Origin: Herbinix hemicellulosilytica
GTDB lineage: Bacteria > Bacillota > Clostridia > Lachnospirales > Lachnospiraceae
Direction: 5' to 3'
DNA: 64,000 nucleotides
Assembly: GCF_002904165.1 (NCBI RefSeq)
Contig: NZ_CVTD020000017.1
Coordinates: forward strand, 166,137 to 230,136
The notes beneath the pieces were generated by a model that made no database searches, was not told where the DNA came from, and was given only the letters and a program-made list of their open reading frames with translations. Shown here piece after piece: positions 43,525 through 53,691 of this stretch (its first letter is position 1; each line of letters opens with the position of its first letter). A program made the translations under genes and the position numbers.

Positions 43525-45816
43525 TTATCCGGCTGTCCTTTCTATATCAAGTACGCTTTCCACATTACGGATTTTTGCGATAATCTCATTCAGCTGCTCA
43601 ACGCCATTTATCTTAAATCCGATACTGATGGATGCCGTACCCTGCTTGCTGGTTCTTACATTCATCGAAGTTACATCAATCTTGTTTTCAGTCAGAACTC
43701 TGGATATGTCAACCAGAACACCGATCCTGTTGTTGGCGTATATCTTAATTTCGGCAGGATATTCGCCGACATCTTTAACATTTTCATCCCATTCTGCTTC
43801 AATAAGCCTTGCCCTGTCTTCTTCAGGAAGATTAATCACATTTATACAATCTGTTCTGTGAATGGAAACACCCCTGCCTCTGGTTACAAATCCTATTATT
43901 TCGTCACCGGGCACCGGGCTGCAGCATTTTGAAAATCTTACCGCCAAGTCGTGCAGACCTTTTACCACTATGCCGCTTTTTGATTTTGCTGTGGGTATTT
44001 TAATGTCCTTGTTTCCGACTATCCCTGAAAGAACACTTTCATCGGTAATTTCCGCTATATTTTTCTTGCGGTGTTCTTCCACAAGGCGGTTTATAACTTG
44101 GCTTTCTTTTAATCCGCCGTGTCCTACGGCAGCAAGCAGAGAATCCCAGTCTTTAAAGCCATATTTTCTAAGGACGGCAGCCGTATATTCCGGCTTCATC
44201 AGATCGCTTAAAACAATATTTTTCTGCTTGCAGTAGTTGGCAATTAATTCCTTACCTTTATTTATATTATCCTCTTTTAATACTGATTTAAACCATTGAT
44301 TTATCTTATTCTTCGCCTGGGTACTTTTTACAATAGACAGCCAGTCCCGGCTGGGTCCCTTGGAATTTTGGGATGTTATTATTTCTACCCTGTCTCCGTT
44401 TTGAATAACATAATCAATCGGAACCAGCTTGCCGTTGACCCTGGCACCGACCATCTTATTTCCTACGGCACTGTGAATGCTGTAGGCAAAATCTATGGTA
44501 TTTGAACCCCTCGGAAGGGTTTTTACATCACCGGTAGGTGTGAAAGCATAAACACTGTCGGAGAATAAATCAAAGTCGTTTTTAAGTAGGCTTAAAAACT
44601 CTTTATTGTCCGACAAATCCCTTTGCCATTCCAATACCTGCCTAAGCCAGGCCAGCTTTTCTTCTTCTGCCTTTGTCGTAACACCTTTTCCGTCTATGCC
44701 CTCCTTATATTTCCAGTGGGCTGCAATACCGTATTCTGCCGTTCTGTGCATTTCAAAAGTACGGATTTGAATCTCAAAAGGCTGTCCCATGGGACCTATT
44801 AATGTAGTATGAAGGGACTGGTACATATTAGGCTTAGGCATGGCTATATAATCTTTAAATCTGCCGGGTATCGGCTTATACATTTCATGGATGACACCCA
44901 AAGCCGCATAGCAGTCTTTTAAGGTATTGACAATAATACGGACGGCAAATAAATCATATATTTGGTCAAAGGTTTTATTTTGATTTACCATCTTCTTATA
45001 AATACTAAAGAAGTGTTTTATTCTGCCGTCTATCTTTGCCTGTATGCCGGCTTCACTGATATGTTTTTTGACGTCCTCAACTATACTGTCGATATAAGCC
45101 TGGCGCTCACTCTTTTTATATGCCACTTTTTCCGCCAATTCCTTATAAACTTCCGGCTCCAGATATTTTAAAGACAAATCGTCAAGCTCCACCTTAATTT
45201 TGGATATACCAAGCCTGTGGGCAATGGGAGCATAAATGTCCATGGTTTCTCTGGCTATTTCTTTTTGCTTTTCCGGAGACATATATTTTAAGGTCCGCAT
45301 ATTGTGAAGCCTGTCTGCCAGCTTAATTAATATTACTCGGATATCCTTTGCCATGGCCAAAAACATTTTTCTTAAATTTTCTGCCTGGATTTCAACCTTA
45401 TCCTTGGAATAATTAAGCTGGGTCAGTTTTGTTACACCATCCACAAGTAAAGCGATTTCGTCAGAAAACATTTCAGATATCTGTTCGAGAGTAATTTCGG
45501 TATCCTCTACCACATCATGAAGAAGACCCGCTACTATACTCTCTTTATCCAGTTCAAGATCGGCCAAAATATTTGCAACAGAGAGTGGATGTATGATATA
45601 AGGTTCACCGGATTTTCTGTACTGGTCCTTATGGGCTTCCATAGCCAGTTTGTAGGCTTTATCCAGTAAGGTAATGTCTGCAGACGGATGATACTTGATA
45701 ACTTTGTCTGTCAACTGCTTATACAACTCTTCGGGCGTAGCAACAGAAGCTGGCACCGCTATGGATGCCGGCTCGCTTATTAAGCCCTGATTTGTATAAT
45801 CGTTTATATTATCCAT
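43525..45816 (-). CDS. relA: Bifunctional (p)ppGpp synthetase/hydrolase
   Basis: A 763-residue Rel protein. The HD hydrolase domain shows AHKDQYRKSGEPYIIHP and GLLHDVVEDTE; the synthetase region has YKPIPGRFKDYIAMPKPNMYQSLHT; then come TGS (VYAFTPTGDVKTLP), a zinc-finger-like CCSPVPGD and a C-terminal ACT domain. It makes and degrades the stringent-response alarmone. As in most Firmicutes a single long Rel is likely to do both. It lies in the conserved order recJ-apt-relA. Confidence 0.98.
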   Translation of the reverse strand: MDNINDYTNQGLISEPASIAVPASVATPEELYKQLTDKVIKYHPSADITLLDKAYKLAMEAHKDQYRKSGEPYIIHPLSVANILADLELDKESIVAGLLHDVVEDTEITLEQISEMFSDEIALLVDGVTKLTQLNYSKDKVEIQAENLRKMFLAMAKDIRVILIKLADRLHNMRTLKYMSPEKQKEIARETMDIYAPIAHRLGISKIKVELDDLSLKYLEPEVYKELAEKVAYKKSERQAYIDSIVEDVKKHISEAGIQAKIDGRIKHFFSIYKKMVNQNKTFDQIYDLFAVRIIVNTLKDCYAALGVIHEMYKPIPGRFKDYIAMPKPNMYQSLHTTLIGPMGQPFEIQIRTFEMHRTAEYGIAAHWKYKEGIDGKGVTTKAEEEKLAWLRQVLEWQRDLSDNKEFLSLLKNDFDLFSDSVYAFTPTGDVKTLPRGSNTIDFAYSIHSAVGNKMVGARVNGKLVPIDYVIQNGDRVEIITSQNSKGPSRDWLSIVKSTQAKNKINQWFKSVLKEDNINKGKELIANYCKQKNIVLSDLMKPEYTAAVLRKYGFKDWDSLLAAVGHGGLKESQVINRLVEEHRKKNIAEITDESVLSGIVGNKDIKIPTAKSKSGIVVKGLHDLAVRFSKCCSPVPGDEIIGFVTRGRGVSIHRTDCINVINLPEEDRARLIEAEWDENVKDVGEYPAEIKIYANNRIGVLVDISRVLTENKIDVTSMNVRTSKQGTASISIGFKINGVEQLNEIIAKIRNVESVLDIERTAG

Positions 45817-45891
45817 AATATCACCGCCTCTTTTATGTCATACACCAAAACTCTTTGCAATTTCACCATATACTACTTCTTTCTATTATAA

Positions 45892-46410
45892 TTAATCATA
45901 TTGAATAACTGCATCAACATCAAATCCGGCCAATCTTTCACGACCTTTAAGGCCTTTAAGCTCTATTAAGAATATAATTTTTACGACTTCGCCGCCTAAC
46001 ATTTCAACCAGCTTGGTTATGGCCTCAATGGTTCCTCCGGTTGCAATCAGGTCATCTATAATAACAACTTTCTGTCCTGGCTTGATTGCATCTTTATGGA
46101 CCTCAATAGATGCTTTGCCGTATTCCAGTTCATAATCGATTGAAACGGTTTCACAAGGCAATTTCCCTTTTTTTCTTACAGGAATAAATGCTTTATTCAT
46201 ATTATACGCAATAGGAACGCCAAAGATAAATCCTCTGGACTCAGGACCTACTATAAGATCAAAATCTACATCCTTTAAAAGCTCCTGCATTTTGTCAATA
46301 GCAAGCTTTAATCCTTCTTTGCTTTGGAGTATGCTTGTAATATCCCTGAATATTATTCCGGGCTCCGGAAAATCAGGTATACTTCTTACATAATCTTTTA
46401 AATCTTTCAT
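45892..46410 (-). CDS. apt: Adenine phosphoribosyltransferase
   Basis: A 172-residue purine salvage enzyme making AMP from adenine and PRPP. PDFPEPGIIFRDITSIL at the start and the PRPP loop VVIIDDLIATGGT are diagnostic. I start at the ATG at 46410; an upstream in-frame TTG and GTG would add up to nine residues, and length 172 matches Bacillus Apt. It is beside relA and recJ. Confidence 0.96.
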   Translation of the reverse strand: MKDLKDYVRSIPDFPEPGIIFRDITSILQSKEGLKLAIDKMQELLKDVDFDLIVGPESRGFIFGVPIAYNMNKAFIPVRKKGKLPCETVSIDYELEYGKASIEVHKDAIKPGQKVVIIDDLIATGGTIEAITKLVEMLGGEVVKIIFLIELKGLKGRERLAGFDVDAVIQYD

Positions 46411-46536
46411 TTTCACCCAAACCTTTCTTTGGATCAATTTTAATTTTTGATCCTATTATAGATGAATATTATATCACTTCCGACATTACTTCGCAAATCT
46501 AATTCATTTTTAGGCATAAAAATATAAGAAATTTTA

Positions 46537-48294
46537 TTATCGGTAGTTTTGTATCATTAGTTGTATGCTTTTATATCCGTTATATTCATTAATATTCGGA
46601 TAATATGTAACAGTAAGTTTTATATTTGAACCCCTTCCTGTCTTTAATCGCCAGACTTCGTCCTGTCCGTAAGTATCGCCGATGTATTTAAAAAACCGAT
46701 CCACATCTCCAAAATACAGGGCATCCATCTCTCTTCCGTATTGGTTTCTTACGCGCATTTTTATACCGCTTGCGTTGCTTCCGACAATCATAAGAGACTT
46801 TACAGTCAAATCTTTTTCCGCAAATAAGGGTTTGCTGTTTCCGTTACCGAAAGGTTCAAGTAGCCTAAGTTCTTTTACCAGTCCTTCCGACAAATACCCC
46901 AGCGGAAGCAGGATATCTATAGTAACCTTAGGTTTTAACATTTCTTCGGTCAGTGTTGAATTTTCATTTAAAACTTTTCTCAAAACTTCTATATTTTCAG
47001 GCAGGATTGACATCCCGGCCGCCAATGGATGACCGCCTACTTTTATAAAAAGATCTCTGTGTTTTGACAATTCTTCAATCATATTGTATTCATTTATGGA
47101 TCTTCCTGAACCTTTGACATGCTCGGCCGAATCCGTAAGAACTATGGCAGGCCTGTGGTATCTTTCGCGAAGTCGTCCCGCAATAATTCCAGCAACACTT
47201 TCATGACAATCCGGAAGATATACTACAAGCACCTTGTCATCTAACATATGCTCATCCTCAATCAATTTTATAGCCTTCTCCAGATATTTTTCAGTCATAC
47301 TTTTGCGGGATTCGTTAAGACTTTTTAGTTCTGTAGCAAGGACCAAAGCTTCACTCTTATTTGGAGCTAAAAGCAAACTAAGTCCCTTTTTGGCTGTATC
47401 AAGCCTTCCTGATGCGTTCAGGCAGGGACCGATGATAAATCCAAGATGAAAAGCTGAAAGATCCTTGTTATTTATCTGGCATATTTCCATAAGGGTCAAA
47501 AGGCCGATATTCGGTGTATTTTTTAGCAGGTCAAGCCCGTGTTTTACAATAATTCTGTTTTCATCTACCAATTCCATTACGTCACAAACGGTAGCTATAG
47601 CGGTATAGGATATCAGTTCTTTCTCGTACTCATCTTTTTCAGGTATGTCGTATCTTTCAAGTAGGGCTACCGCCAGCTTATACGCAACCGCTGCTCCGCA
47701 TAAGCCTTTAAAAGGATACGGACAATCAGGCCGCTTGGGATTGATTACGGCATCGGCCTGTGGAATAACAACTTTCTTATCTTCCGTTTCAAGTAGGTTG
47801 TGGTGGTCGGTTACAATTACTGTCATACCGTACTCTTTAGCTTTCAAAACCTGCTCCATGGCAACTATGCCGTTGTCGCAGGTAAGCAAAGTATCTATAT
47901 TTTGGGCTTTTGCTTCTTCTACTATTCTCATATTTATTCCGTAACCGTCATTAATTCGGTCCGGAATTTCATAGTCCACATTAGCCCCTAACATTTTTAA
48001 AGTCCGATACAGGATGTAGGTAGCTACCACACCGTCAACGTCATAATCCCCGACAATACGGATGTTTTTTCCGTTTAAAATCTTTTCCTGTAAAATATCG
48101 CAGGTTTTTTCCATGTCTTTTAGCAAAAAAGGGTTATACAAATCTTCAAGACTGGGATTTAAGAAAACTTTGATTTTATCCGGATCTTCCAGGCCCCTGT
48201 TTACCAGGCACCTGGCCAGTACCTCACTAATACCGCACTCTTTCATTATATATTCAAAATCTGCTTTTTTGTTCTTAATAAACCAATTTTCCAA
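46537..48294 (-). CDS. recJ: Single-strand-specific exonuclease RecJ
   Basis: A 585-residue DHH-superfamily 5'-3' exonuclease used in recombination and mismatch repair. Catalytic motifs VGDYDVDGVVATYIL, VIVTDHHN and the DHHA1 motif VGGHPLAAGM are seen. It is shorter than E. coli RecJ by little and complete. The SGNH hydrolase gene begins 9 bases upstream of it, implying co-transcription. Confidence 0.96.
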   Translation of the reverse strand: MENWFIKNKKADFEYIMKECGISEVLARCLVNRGLEDPDKIKVFLNPSLEDLYNPFLLKDMEKTCDILQEKILNGKNIRIVGDYDVDGVVATYILYRTLKMLGANVDYEIPDRINDGYGINMRIVEEAKAQNIDTLLTCDNGIVAMEQVLKAKEYGMTVIVTDHHNLLETEDKKVVIPQADAVINPKRPDCPYPFKGLCGAAVAYKLAVALLERYDIPEKDEYEKELISYTAIATVCDVMELVDENRIIVKHGLDLLKNTPNIGLLTLMEICQINNKDLSAFHLGFIIGPCLNASGRLDTAKKGLSLLLAPNKSEALVLATELKSLNESRKSMTEKYLEKAIKLIEDEHMLDDKVLVVYLPDCHESVAGIIAGRLRERYHRPAIVLTDSAEHVKGSGRSINEYNMIEELSKHRDLFIKVGGHPLAAGMSILPENIEVLRKVLNENSTLTEEMLKPKVTIDILLPLGYLSEGLVKELRLLEPFGNGNSKPLFAEKDLTVKSLMIVGSNASGIKMRVRNQYGREMDALYFGDVDRFFKYIGDTYGQDEVWRLKTGRGSNIKLTVTYYPNINEYNGYKSIQLMIQNYR

Positions 48295-48303
48295 AATGTC
48301 CTC

Positions 48304-48948
48304 CTATAACCCTTTTTCTATCTCCTTAATCTTAAGATATACGGCTTTAGCTAATTCTTCATGACCTTTTTCATCTATATGGATTGCATCCCTATCGTCG
48401 GCTTTTGCAAAATCTGCAGCATCCATAAAATAACACCCATATTGATCAGCCACTTTCTTAAACTCCGGTGCCAAAAGCCTTGATTTTTCCGCACCTTTCA
48501 AGCCGAAAGCCTCAAAATACATTGAATCCACTATCTTATCGCTTATATGAATCGGAGATATAATCAGGATGTCTTTGTTATAAATACTGGGATTTCTAAG
48601 AATTTTAATTAACTGTTCCAATCCTTTTGCTATGTCCATTACTGTAGCAGAAAATTTCTCTTTGGTATCATTGGTACCAAGCATAATTATAACCAGGTCC
48701 AGTGGCCTGTGGGTGGCAATTAAAAATTCAAGGTATTGGCTTCCGTTGGTAAATTTATTGTCAGGATCATCATAAACAGTCGTTCTCCCGCAAAGCCCTT
48801 CTTCAATTACATAATAATCGCTGCCCAAATACTTTTGAAGCAATCCGGTCCATCTTTTATTCCTTTCATACCTTTCTCCGCTTCCCGCAACAAATCCGAA
48901 AGTATTGGAATCACCAAAACATAATAAATTCTTTAGCATCCTCATCAT
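48304..48948 (-). CDS. SGNH/GDSL-family hydrolase
   Basis: A 214-residue esterase-like protein with block I CFGDSNTFGF (nucleophile Ser), block III IIMLGTNDTK and block V AIHIDEKGHEEL (Asp-x-x-His type). It resembles small intracellular arylesterases that open with NLLCFGDSNTFG. Two starts nine bases apart are possible (48948 or 48939). It heads the unit with recJ. Confidence 0.9.
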   Translation of the reverse strand: MMRMLKNLLCFGDSNTFGFVAGSGERYERNKRWTGLLQKYLGSDYYVIEEGLCGRTTVYDDPDNKFTNGSQYLEFLIATHRPLDLVIIMLGTNDTKEKFSATVMDIAKGLEQLIKILRNPSIYNKDILIISPIHISDKIVDSMYFEAFGLKGAEKSRLLAPEFKKVADQYGCYFMDAADFAKADDRDAIHIDEKGHEELAKAVYLKIKEIEKGL

Positions 48949-49066
48949 CCTAACCGTATTAAATTATATCTTGAATTTAAATCAATTTTTTAAAAAAAGC
49001 AATGTTTATATTCTTGTATATCAATTTTATTCAATAAGAAATCACGAATAATACCACCAAACTGAA

Positions 49067-49173
49067 TAAAAAATAGGCCCGGCACAACACAGGCCTACGT
49101 TTCAAGTCAATTCATAATAAAAAGTACTATATTCTGAGAATATAATACCTAAAGAAAGCAACCATACTAAGTT
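49067..49173 (-). ncRNA. Candidate small RNA or attenuated leader
   Basis: On the minus strand a strong promoter, TTGACA (49203-49208) and TATTAT (49180-49185), spacer 17, precedes about 100 bases without a gene that end in a hairpin TAGGCC/GGCCTA (49074-49097) followed by TATTTTTTATT. This would give an RNA of about 107 bases. It could be an independent small RNA or a leader that limits transcription into the SGNH-recJ unit, which starts 119 bases farther on. Family not recognised. Confidence 0.35.
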
Positions 49174-49379
49174 TGATATATAATATCAAAATATCAAAAA
49201 ATTGTCAAGTTAAGCGGATTTATTCATAAATTAAGATTTTTTGGCAAGAATATTGTATGTATATTTAATGGTATGTTATAATATATCATATCGTAATAAA
49301 AACTACTTAACAACATAACGATATCCTGATCGGATTATCAAATGCTGTCAGAAAACATATATAATACGGAGGTAACCTA

Positions 49380-50249
49380 ATGAGAGATTTTGTAATAACA
49401 ACCGACAGGACCTGTGATTTACCGGACAATTTTATTAAAAAACATAATTTGAAAATAATCCCTTTATACTATAGTTTTGACGGTAAAATCTACGGAGAAG
49501 AAGACGATTTGGATCCTAAAGAATTTTATGATATAATGCGGGCCGGTAAAATGCCCACCACAATGGCAGCAAATCCTGAAGCTGTAAGAAAAATTTTTTC
49601 GGGCCTGGTAAATGAAGGATACGATATACTACATATCGCATTCTCTTCGGCCTTAAGCGGCAGTTGCTCTGTGGCCGAAACCGTTGCCAGGGATATTTGT
49701 GAAGAAATACCCGACGCAAAAATTACCGTAATAGATTCTCTTTGTGCTTCCATGGGCGAAGGCCTTTTAGTCTACAAGGCCGTTAAAATGAAAGAAGAAG
49801 GCAAATCATTGGATGAAATAGCCAAGTGGCTTGAGGATAACAAATTAAACCTGTGCCATATTTTCACCGTTGACGATCTTCACCATCTGCGCAGAGGGGG
49901 CAGGTTATCCAGGACATCGGCTATAGTAGGTACATTAATCCACGTAAAACCGGTACTTCATGTAAACAACGAAGGAAGGCTTGTTCCCTTAAATAATGTC
50001 AGGGGTAGGAAGAAAGCCCTGATTTCTTTGGTTGAACAGATGGAAAAAAGGCTTCCCGGATACGAAGATAAAAATGATATTGTGTTTATAAGTCACGGGG
50101 ATTGCCTTGAAGATGCCGAATATGTAGCTTCCCTTATAAGAGAACGGTTCGGTATAGAAAATTTCCTGATAAATTATGTTTGCCCGACAATTGGTTCCCA
50201 TTCAGGGCCCGGCACAGTTGCTTTATTCTTCATGGGAAATGAACGATAA
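49380..50249 (+). CDS. DegV-family fatty-acid-binding protein
   Basis: A 289-residue cytoplasmic protein of the EDD fold (DegV family). VITTDRTCDLPDNFIKK at the start, LHIAFSSALSGSC near 85, VIDSLCASMGEGLLVYKA near 120 and the ending VCPTIGSHSGPGTVALFFMG are all signatures. These bind fatty acids and hand them to fatty-acid kinase (FakA), which is not in the window. It is monocistronic and has an extended -10 promoter (TGTTATAAT near 49275-49282). Confidence 0.95.
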   Translation: MRDFVITTDRTCDLPDNFIKKHNLKIIPLYYSFDGKIYGEEDDLDPKEFYDIMRAGKMPTTMAANPEAVRKIFSGLVNEGYDILHIAFSSALSGSCSVAETVARDICEEIPDAKITVIDSLCASMGEGLLVYKAVKMKEEGKSLDEIAKWLEDNKLNLCHIFTVDDLHHLRRGGRLSRTSAIVGTLIHVKPVLHVNNEGRLVPLNNVRGRKKALISLVEQMEKRLPGYEDKNDIVFISHGDCLEDAEYVASLIRERFGIENFLINYVCPTIGSHSGPGTVALFFMGNER

Positions 50250-50427
50250 AAATATTAAGATTACATCAGAAATTAACTATTACTGAGGCTGATTTCAAGC
50301 GTATAACATTTTTATATTCGGTTTTTATATATATAATTTCATGATAAATAATTATCCTAGTAAAATTTAATGAAAAAATTAAAAATAATGCTCATTCTAA
50401 TAATTACAAATAATTTATCAAGTAAAA

Positions 50428-50463
50428 AAGGACAGCTTCCCAATTTAATGAGAAACTGTCCTT
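50428..50463. terminator. Bidirectional terminator between degV-type gene and next gene
   Basis: AAGGACAG/CTGTCCTT stem with a T-run TATTTTTTT on the plus strand and TTTTTTAC on the minus strand, so it can end both converging transcripts. Confidence 0.8.
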
Positions 50464-50496
50464 ATTTTTTTATCCGAAATGTTAGGATATCTTTCT

Positions 50497-50706
50497 TTAA
50501 CTGAAAGCCCCCTTGTGAAGATTGCTTACAACCTCAGATACCCTGTTTTTAGCTTCTTCTCCCGTTGTGGAGCTTTCAATATAGTTTATAAGTTCCCTCT
50601 TTTTTTCGTCAGGTAAATTCGCAAAATTAGTCATAGCTTTTACATCCAGCGCCAGCTTCATACCAAGACCTACCGGAAGCTGGGTCCTGCCGTCTATTAA
50701 AGTCAT
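50497..50706 (-). CDS. Conserved small protein of unknown function (69 aa)
   Basis: A small protein with a hydrophobic front (RTQLPVGLGMKLALDVKAMTNFANL) and a helical C-terminal part (DEKKRELINYIESSTTGEEAKNRVSEVV). Its strong ribosome binding site (GGAGAG) and the shared terminator support a real gene. Similar short proteins occur widely in Clostridia; function unknown. Confidence 0.7.
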   Translation of the reverse strand: MTLIDGRTQLPVGLGMKLALDVKAMTNFANLPDEKKRELINYIESSTTGEEAKNRVSEVVSNLHKGAFS

Positions 50707-50891
50707 AATTCTCTCCTTTCATAAAAATACGGAATAAATTTAAAAATAAGATTCCGGATTTATTTTTATTATTTTAAACAAATAACTTTATTATGTTATA
50801 AAAACTGTACCATTTTTCATTTAATTTATTAAATTACATTTATTTTTCGTAAATTTTTATTATGAAGTCACTTTTTCCATTATAAAAATAA

Positions 50892-50919
50892 CCTGAATCC
50901 AATAAATATTGGATTCAGG
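50892..50919 (-). terminator. Terminator of the ogt-pepF operon
   Basis: A perfect 12-bp stem CCTGAATCCAAT/ATTGGATTCAGG. On the minus strand it is followed by TTATTTTTATA. It lies 80 bases past the pepF stop. Confidence 0.75.
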
Positions 50920-50999
50920 CCTATAAAAATTAAAACATATTGATTGCTATCATTATTAAATACTTTTTAATAGAGTTCAAAAATTAATAATTGGTTAAT

Positions 51000-52754
51000 C
51001 TACTGTATTCTTATAAACTCCTCTATCAGCTTTTCTACCGACTTTAAGCTTTCTCTCCAGAATTCGGGTTTTTCAAGGTCAATTCCTGCTTCCCTTGCAG
51101 CCCCTTCAACCGTACTTACGGTTGTTGCTCTTAACATAGCCTGGTATTTAGGCACAAAGTCTTTTCCTTCACTCTTATATTTTTCAAACAGGCCTCTGGC
51201 AAGCAAGCCTCCGAATGCATAAGGGAAGTTATAGAAGCTCAGTTGTTCAGAATAATAATGGCTCTTTACCACCCACATGTATGGATGAAGACAGTTGTGG
51301 TCAAGGCCGTCTCCGTAAGCCGTCTTTTGGGCATTGAGCATAATTTCATTCAAATCGTCGGCAAAAAGGAAGCCGGTTTTACATTTTTCAAAGACCTCGG
51401 ACTCAAATAAATATCTGGAATATATATCACATATTATCTGGGTAATATCCTGAAGCTGGCTTTCGATAAGGGCCATCTTTTCTTTTCCGGATGCCTGCTT
51501 TATGGCAGCTTCCATGATTAACAGTTCATTAAAGGTAGATGCTGTTTCTGCCACCGGCATACTGTAATCAGTATTAAGAGGCAGGTGGTCCTGAATATGA
51601 AGACCGTGGTAAGCATGGCCGAGTTCATGAGCCAGGGTGCACACATCATTTAAGTTTCCGCTGAAGTTTGCAAGTATTCTGCTTTGTTTTATAAAAGGCA
51701 AATTATCACAGAATGCACCGCCCACTTTACCTTTCCTGGGAAGGAAATCTATCCATCTTTCTTCGAAAGCCTGATTAATCAAATCAACTAAATCATCCGA
51801 AAATTCTTTGAAGTTCTCTGTTAAAAACTTTCTTGCCTCTTCTACTGTAAACTTTGCTTCGCTTTCACCCATAGGAGCAAACAAATCATACCAGGGCAGG
51901 CCGTTAGTATGCCCCAGAAGTTTTGCCTTATGTCTTAGATATTTATGGAATACCGGCAGATACTCCCTTATGGCTTCAAGCATAGCATCCAGGGTTTCTT
52001 TTTTCATTACGGACTGTTCCAACGTAAGGGCAAGGGGTGATTCATATCCTCTTAATTCACATATGGTATTAACCTGAGTTTTTATATTGTTCAAAGAATA
52101 ACTTATGGCATCTTTGATTTTTTCATATGCTTTAAGTTCTGCCTCATAAGCATCCTTCCTGACTGAAGGATCTTCACTGTAAGCAAGATTCCTTATCTGT
52201 GAGAGGGTTAACTTTTCACCCCTGTAGTCCGCTTCAAGGATTGACGTAAGATGTCCCTGCATACTGCTCCAGGCAGCACCGGCGGATATATTCAGTTTTG
52301 CTATTACATCTTCAACATCATCGCTTAACAGATGTTTTGCTTCTTTTTTAATTTCATCTATATAGAATGAATATGATTTAATCTTTTCGTGCTTTTCTTT
52401 ATATTCTTCTATGGATTTAATTCCTGCAATCCATTTCTTTATTGCAGAAACAGGCTTTGATGTTTCACTCAGGATTTTATCCAGATTACCCAGTTCACTT
52501 ACTATAGTGCTGTCAGTAGTATTTACCGCTTGTCTAAGCTGCAAATAAGAGCCTAATGATCTGCTTAAGACCTGCAACTGTTCCAAATAATCAAATGCAG
52601 TTAATAGCCTCTTTTCTTCATCCTCACCGTCTTCTAATTTTCCGCTGAAAACTTTTATATCGTTTATCAGTTGCTTTAGCTTATTTAAATCATTTTTATA
52701 CTTTTCATCATCCAGTCCTTTATAAAGCACATCCAACGACCATTCATAATTCAT
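51000..52754 (-). CDS. pepF: Oligoendopeptidase F
   Basis: A 584-residue M3B zinc metallopeptidase that degrades peptides of 7-17 residues in the cytoplasm. The zinc motif HELGHAYHG is visible near residue 380, with a C-terminal glutamate in FNELLIMEAAI. Length is standard. The gene overlaps ogt by 4 bases (ATGA type), so the two are co-translated, an unusual pairing. Confidence 0.97.
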   Translation of the reverse strand: MNYEWSLDVLYKGLDDEKYKNDLNKLKQLINDIKVFSGKLEDGEDEEKRLLTAFDYLEQLQVLSRSLGSYLQLRQAVNTTDSTIVSELGNLDKILSETSKPVSAIKKWIAGIKSIEEYKEKHEKIKSYSFYIDEIKKEAKHLLSDDVEDVIAKLNISAGAAWSSMQGHLTSILEADYRGEKLTLSQIRNLAYSEDPSVRKDAYEAELKAYEKIKDAISYSLNNIKTQVNTICELRGYESPLALTLEQSVMKKETLDAMLEAIREYLPVFHKYLRHKAKLLGHTNGLPWYDLFAPMGESEAKFTVEEARKFLTENFKEFSDDLVDLINQAFEERWIDFLPRKGKVGGAFCDNLPFIKQSRILANFSGNLNDVCTLAHELGHAYHGLHIQDHLPLNTDYSMPVAETASTFNELLIMEAAIKQASGKEKMALIESQLQDITQIICDIYSRYLFESEVFEKCKTGFLFADDLNEIMLNAQKTAYGDGLDHNCLHPYMWVVKSHYYSEQLSFYNFPYAFGGLLARGLFEKYKSEGKDFVPKYQAMLRATTVSTVEGAAREAGIDLEKPEFWRESLKSVEKLIEEFIRIQ

Positions 52755-53248
52755 AGATTTTCTTCCTTTCCGTAATGTATTTTTTCTAGAGTAAGCAATT
52801 TTTCCTTTATTTCAATACCACCGCCATAACCGGTCAGGCTTCCGTCGGAACCTATAACTCTGTGGCAAGGTATGATACACATTATAGGGTTTTTATGGTT
52901 TGCCATACCTACAGCCCTGCAAGCATTTGGGTTTCCTACGGCAATTGCAATATCTTTATAGCTTCTGGTTTCACCATAAGGTATCTTTAGCAGGGCATCC
53001 CAAACCTTCTTTTGAAAGGGCGTTCCTTTTGGATTAAGGCAGATGTTAAATTCTTTTCGTTTTCCCTCAAAATATTCTCTTAGCTGAGTGGCGGCTTTTT
53101 TTAAAAGTTCTGTTTCTTGAATAACATAATTTTTCGTATAATAATCTTCATTTTCATTTTTAATCAGTGTAACTTCATTTATTCCCGTCCCGTCTTCGCA
53201 AATAAACATTCTTCCTATGGGCATATCATAAAAATAACCAACTGCCAT
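52751..53248 (-). CDS. ogt: Methylated-DNA--protein-cysteine methyltransferase
   Basis: A 165-residue suicide repair enzyme that takes methyl groups from O6-methylguanine. Active-site PCHRV with flanking IMCIIPCHRVIGSDGSLTGYGGG, and the DNA-binding GTPFQKKVWDALLKIPYGETRSY, are conserved. It lacks the Ada N-terminal domain. It is directly upstream of and overlapping pepF. Confidence 0.96.
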   Translation of the reverse strand: MAVGYFYDMPIGRMFICEDGTGINEVTLIKNENEDYYTKNYVIQETELLKKAATQLREYFEGKRKEFNICLNPKGTPFQKKVWDALLKIPYGETRSYKDIAIAVGNPNACRAVGMANHKNPIMCIIPCHRVIGSDGSLTGYGGGIEIKEKLLTLEKIHYGKEENL

Positions 53249-53691
53249 AAGCGCACCTCACATTTATTATAATCCGATTAAACCCAAATCATCCGTTAAG
53301 TACATATCTTACTTTTGCCCGTTATGTCATTTTAAGCCTCTTAATTTTTAATTAATATGTACACGCGAGTAATTAACCTGCTGATTTCAGTAATAAATTT
53401 TACCATATTATTTTCAAATAATCTATTCAGATTAAAAAACCGCTAAAATAAAAATTTGAATTATGAAAAATGCCCTGCCTTAAAATATATTTAAGTTAAC
53501 TATAAAATCATCATTTATGTCATAATATTGAAGGATATACTGATATAACCCGCATAACATACTTTAGTCTGTTATGTGAAAAAATAATGTTATATCTGTA
53601 TATCCCGATTTCATTAATACGTATTAATTTTGGCTATCAATAATGCAGTTTATTTTATCATTACATCAGCTCAATATATTAGCAATCATAC
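53249..53691. other. Intergenic region with long hairpin (443 bp)
   Basis: Contains the large inverted repeat listed separately. No open frame or other gene was seen. The ogt promoter should lie near its left end; I could not assign it. Confidence 0.5.
53533..53605. repeat. Nested long inverted repeat
   Basis: The 17-base arms GGATATACTGATATAAC (53533-53549) and GTTATATCTGTATATCC (53589-53605) match at 16 positions. Inside them CATAACA (53553-53559) and TGTTATG (53570-53576) form a perfect 7-bp stem. There is no T-run, so it is not a normal terminator. It may be a cruciform-forming site, a protein-binding site or a miniature element remnant. Confidence 0.55.
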
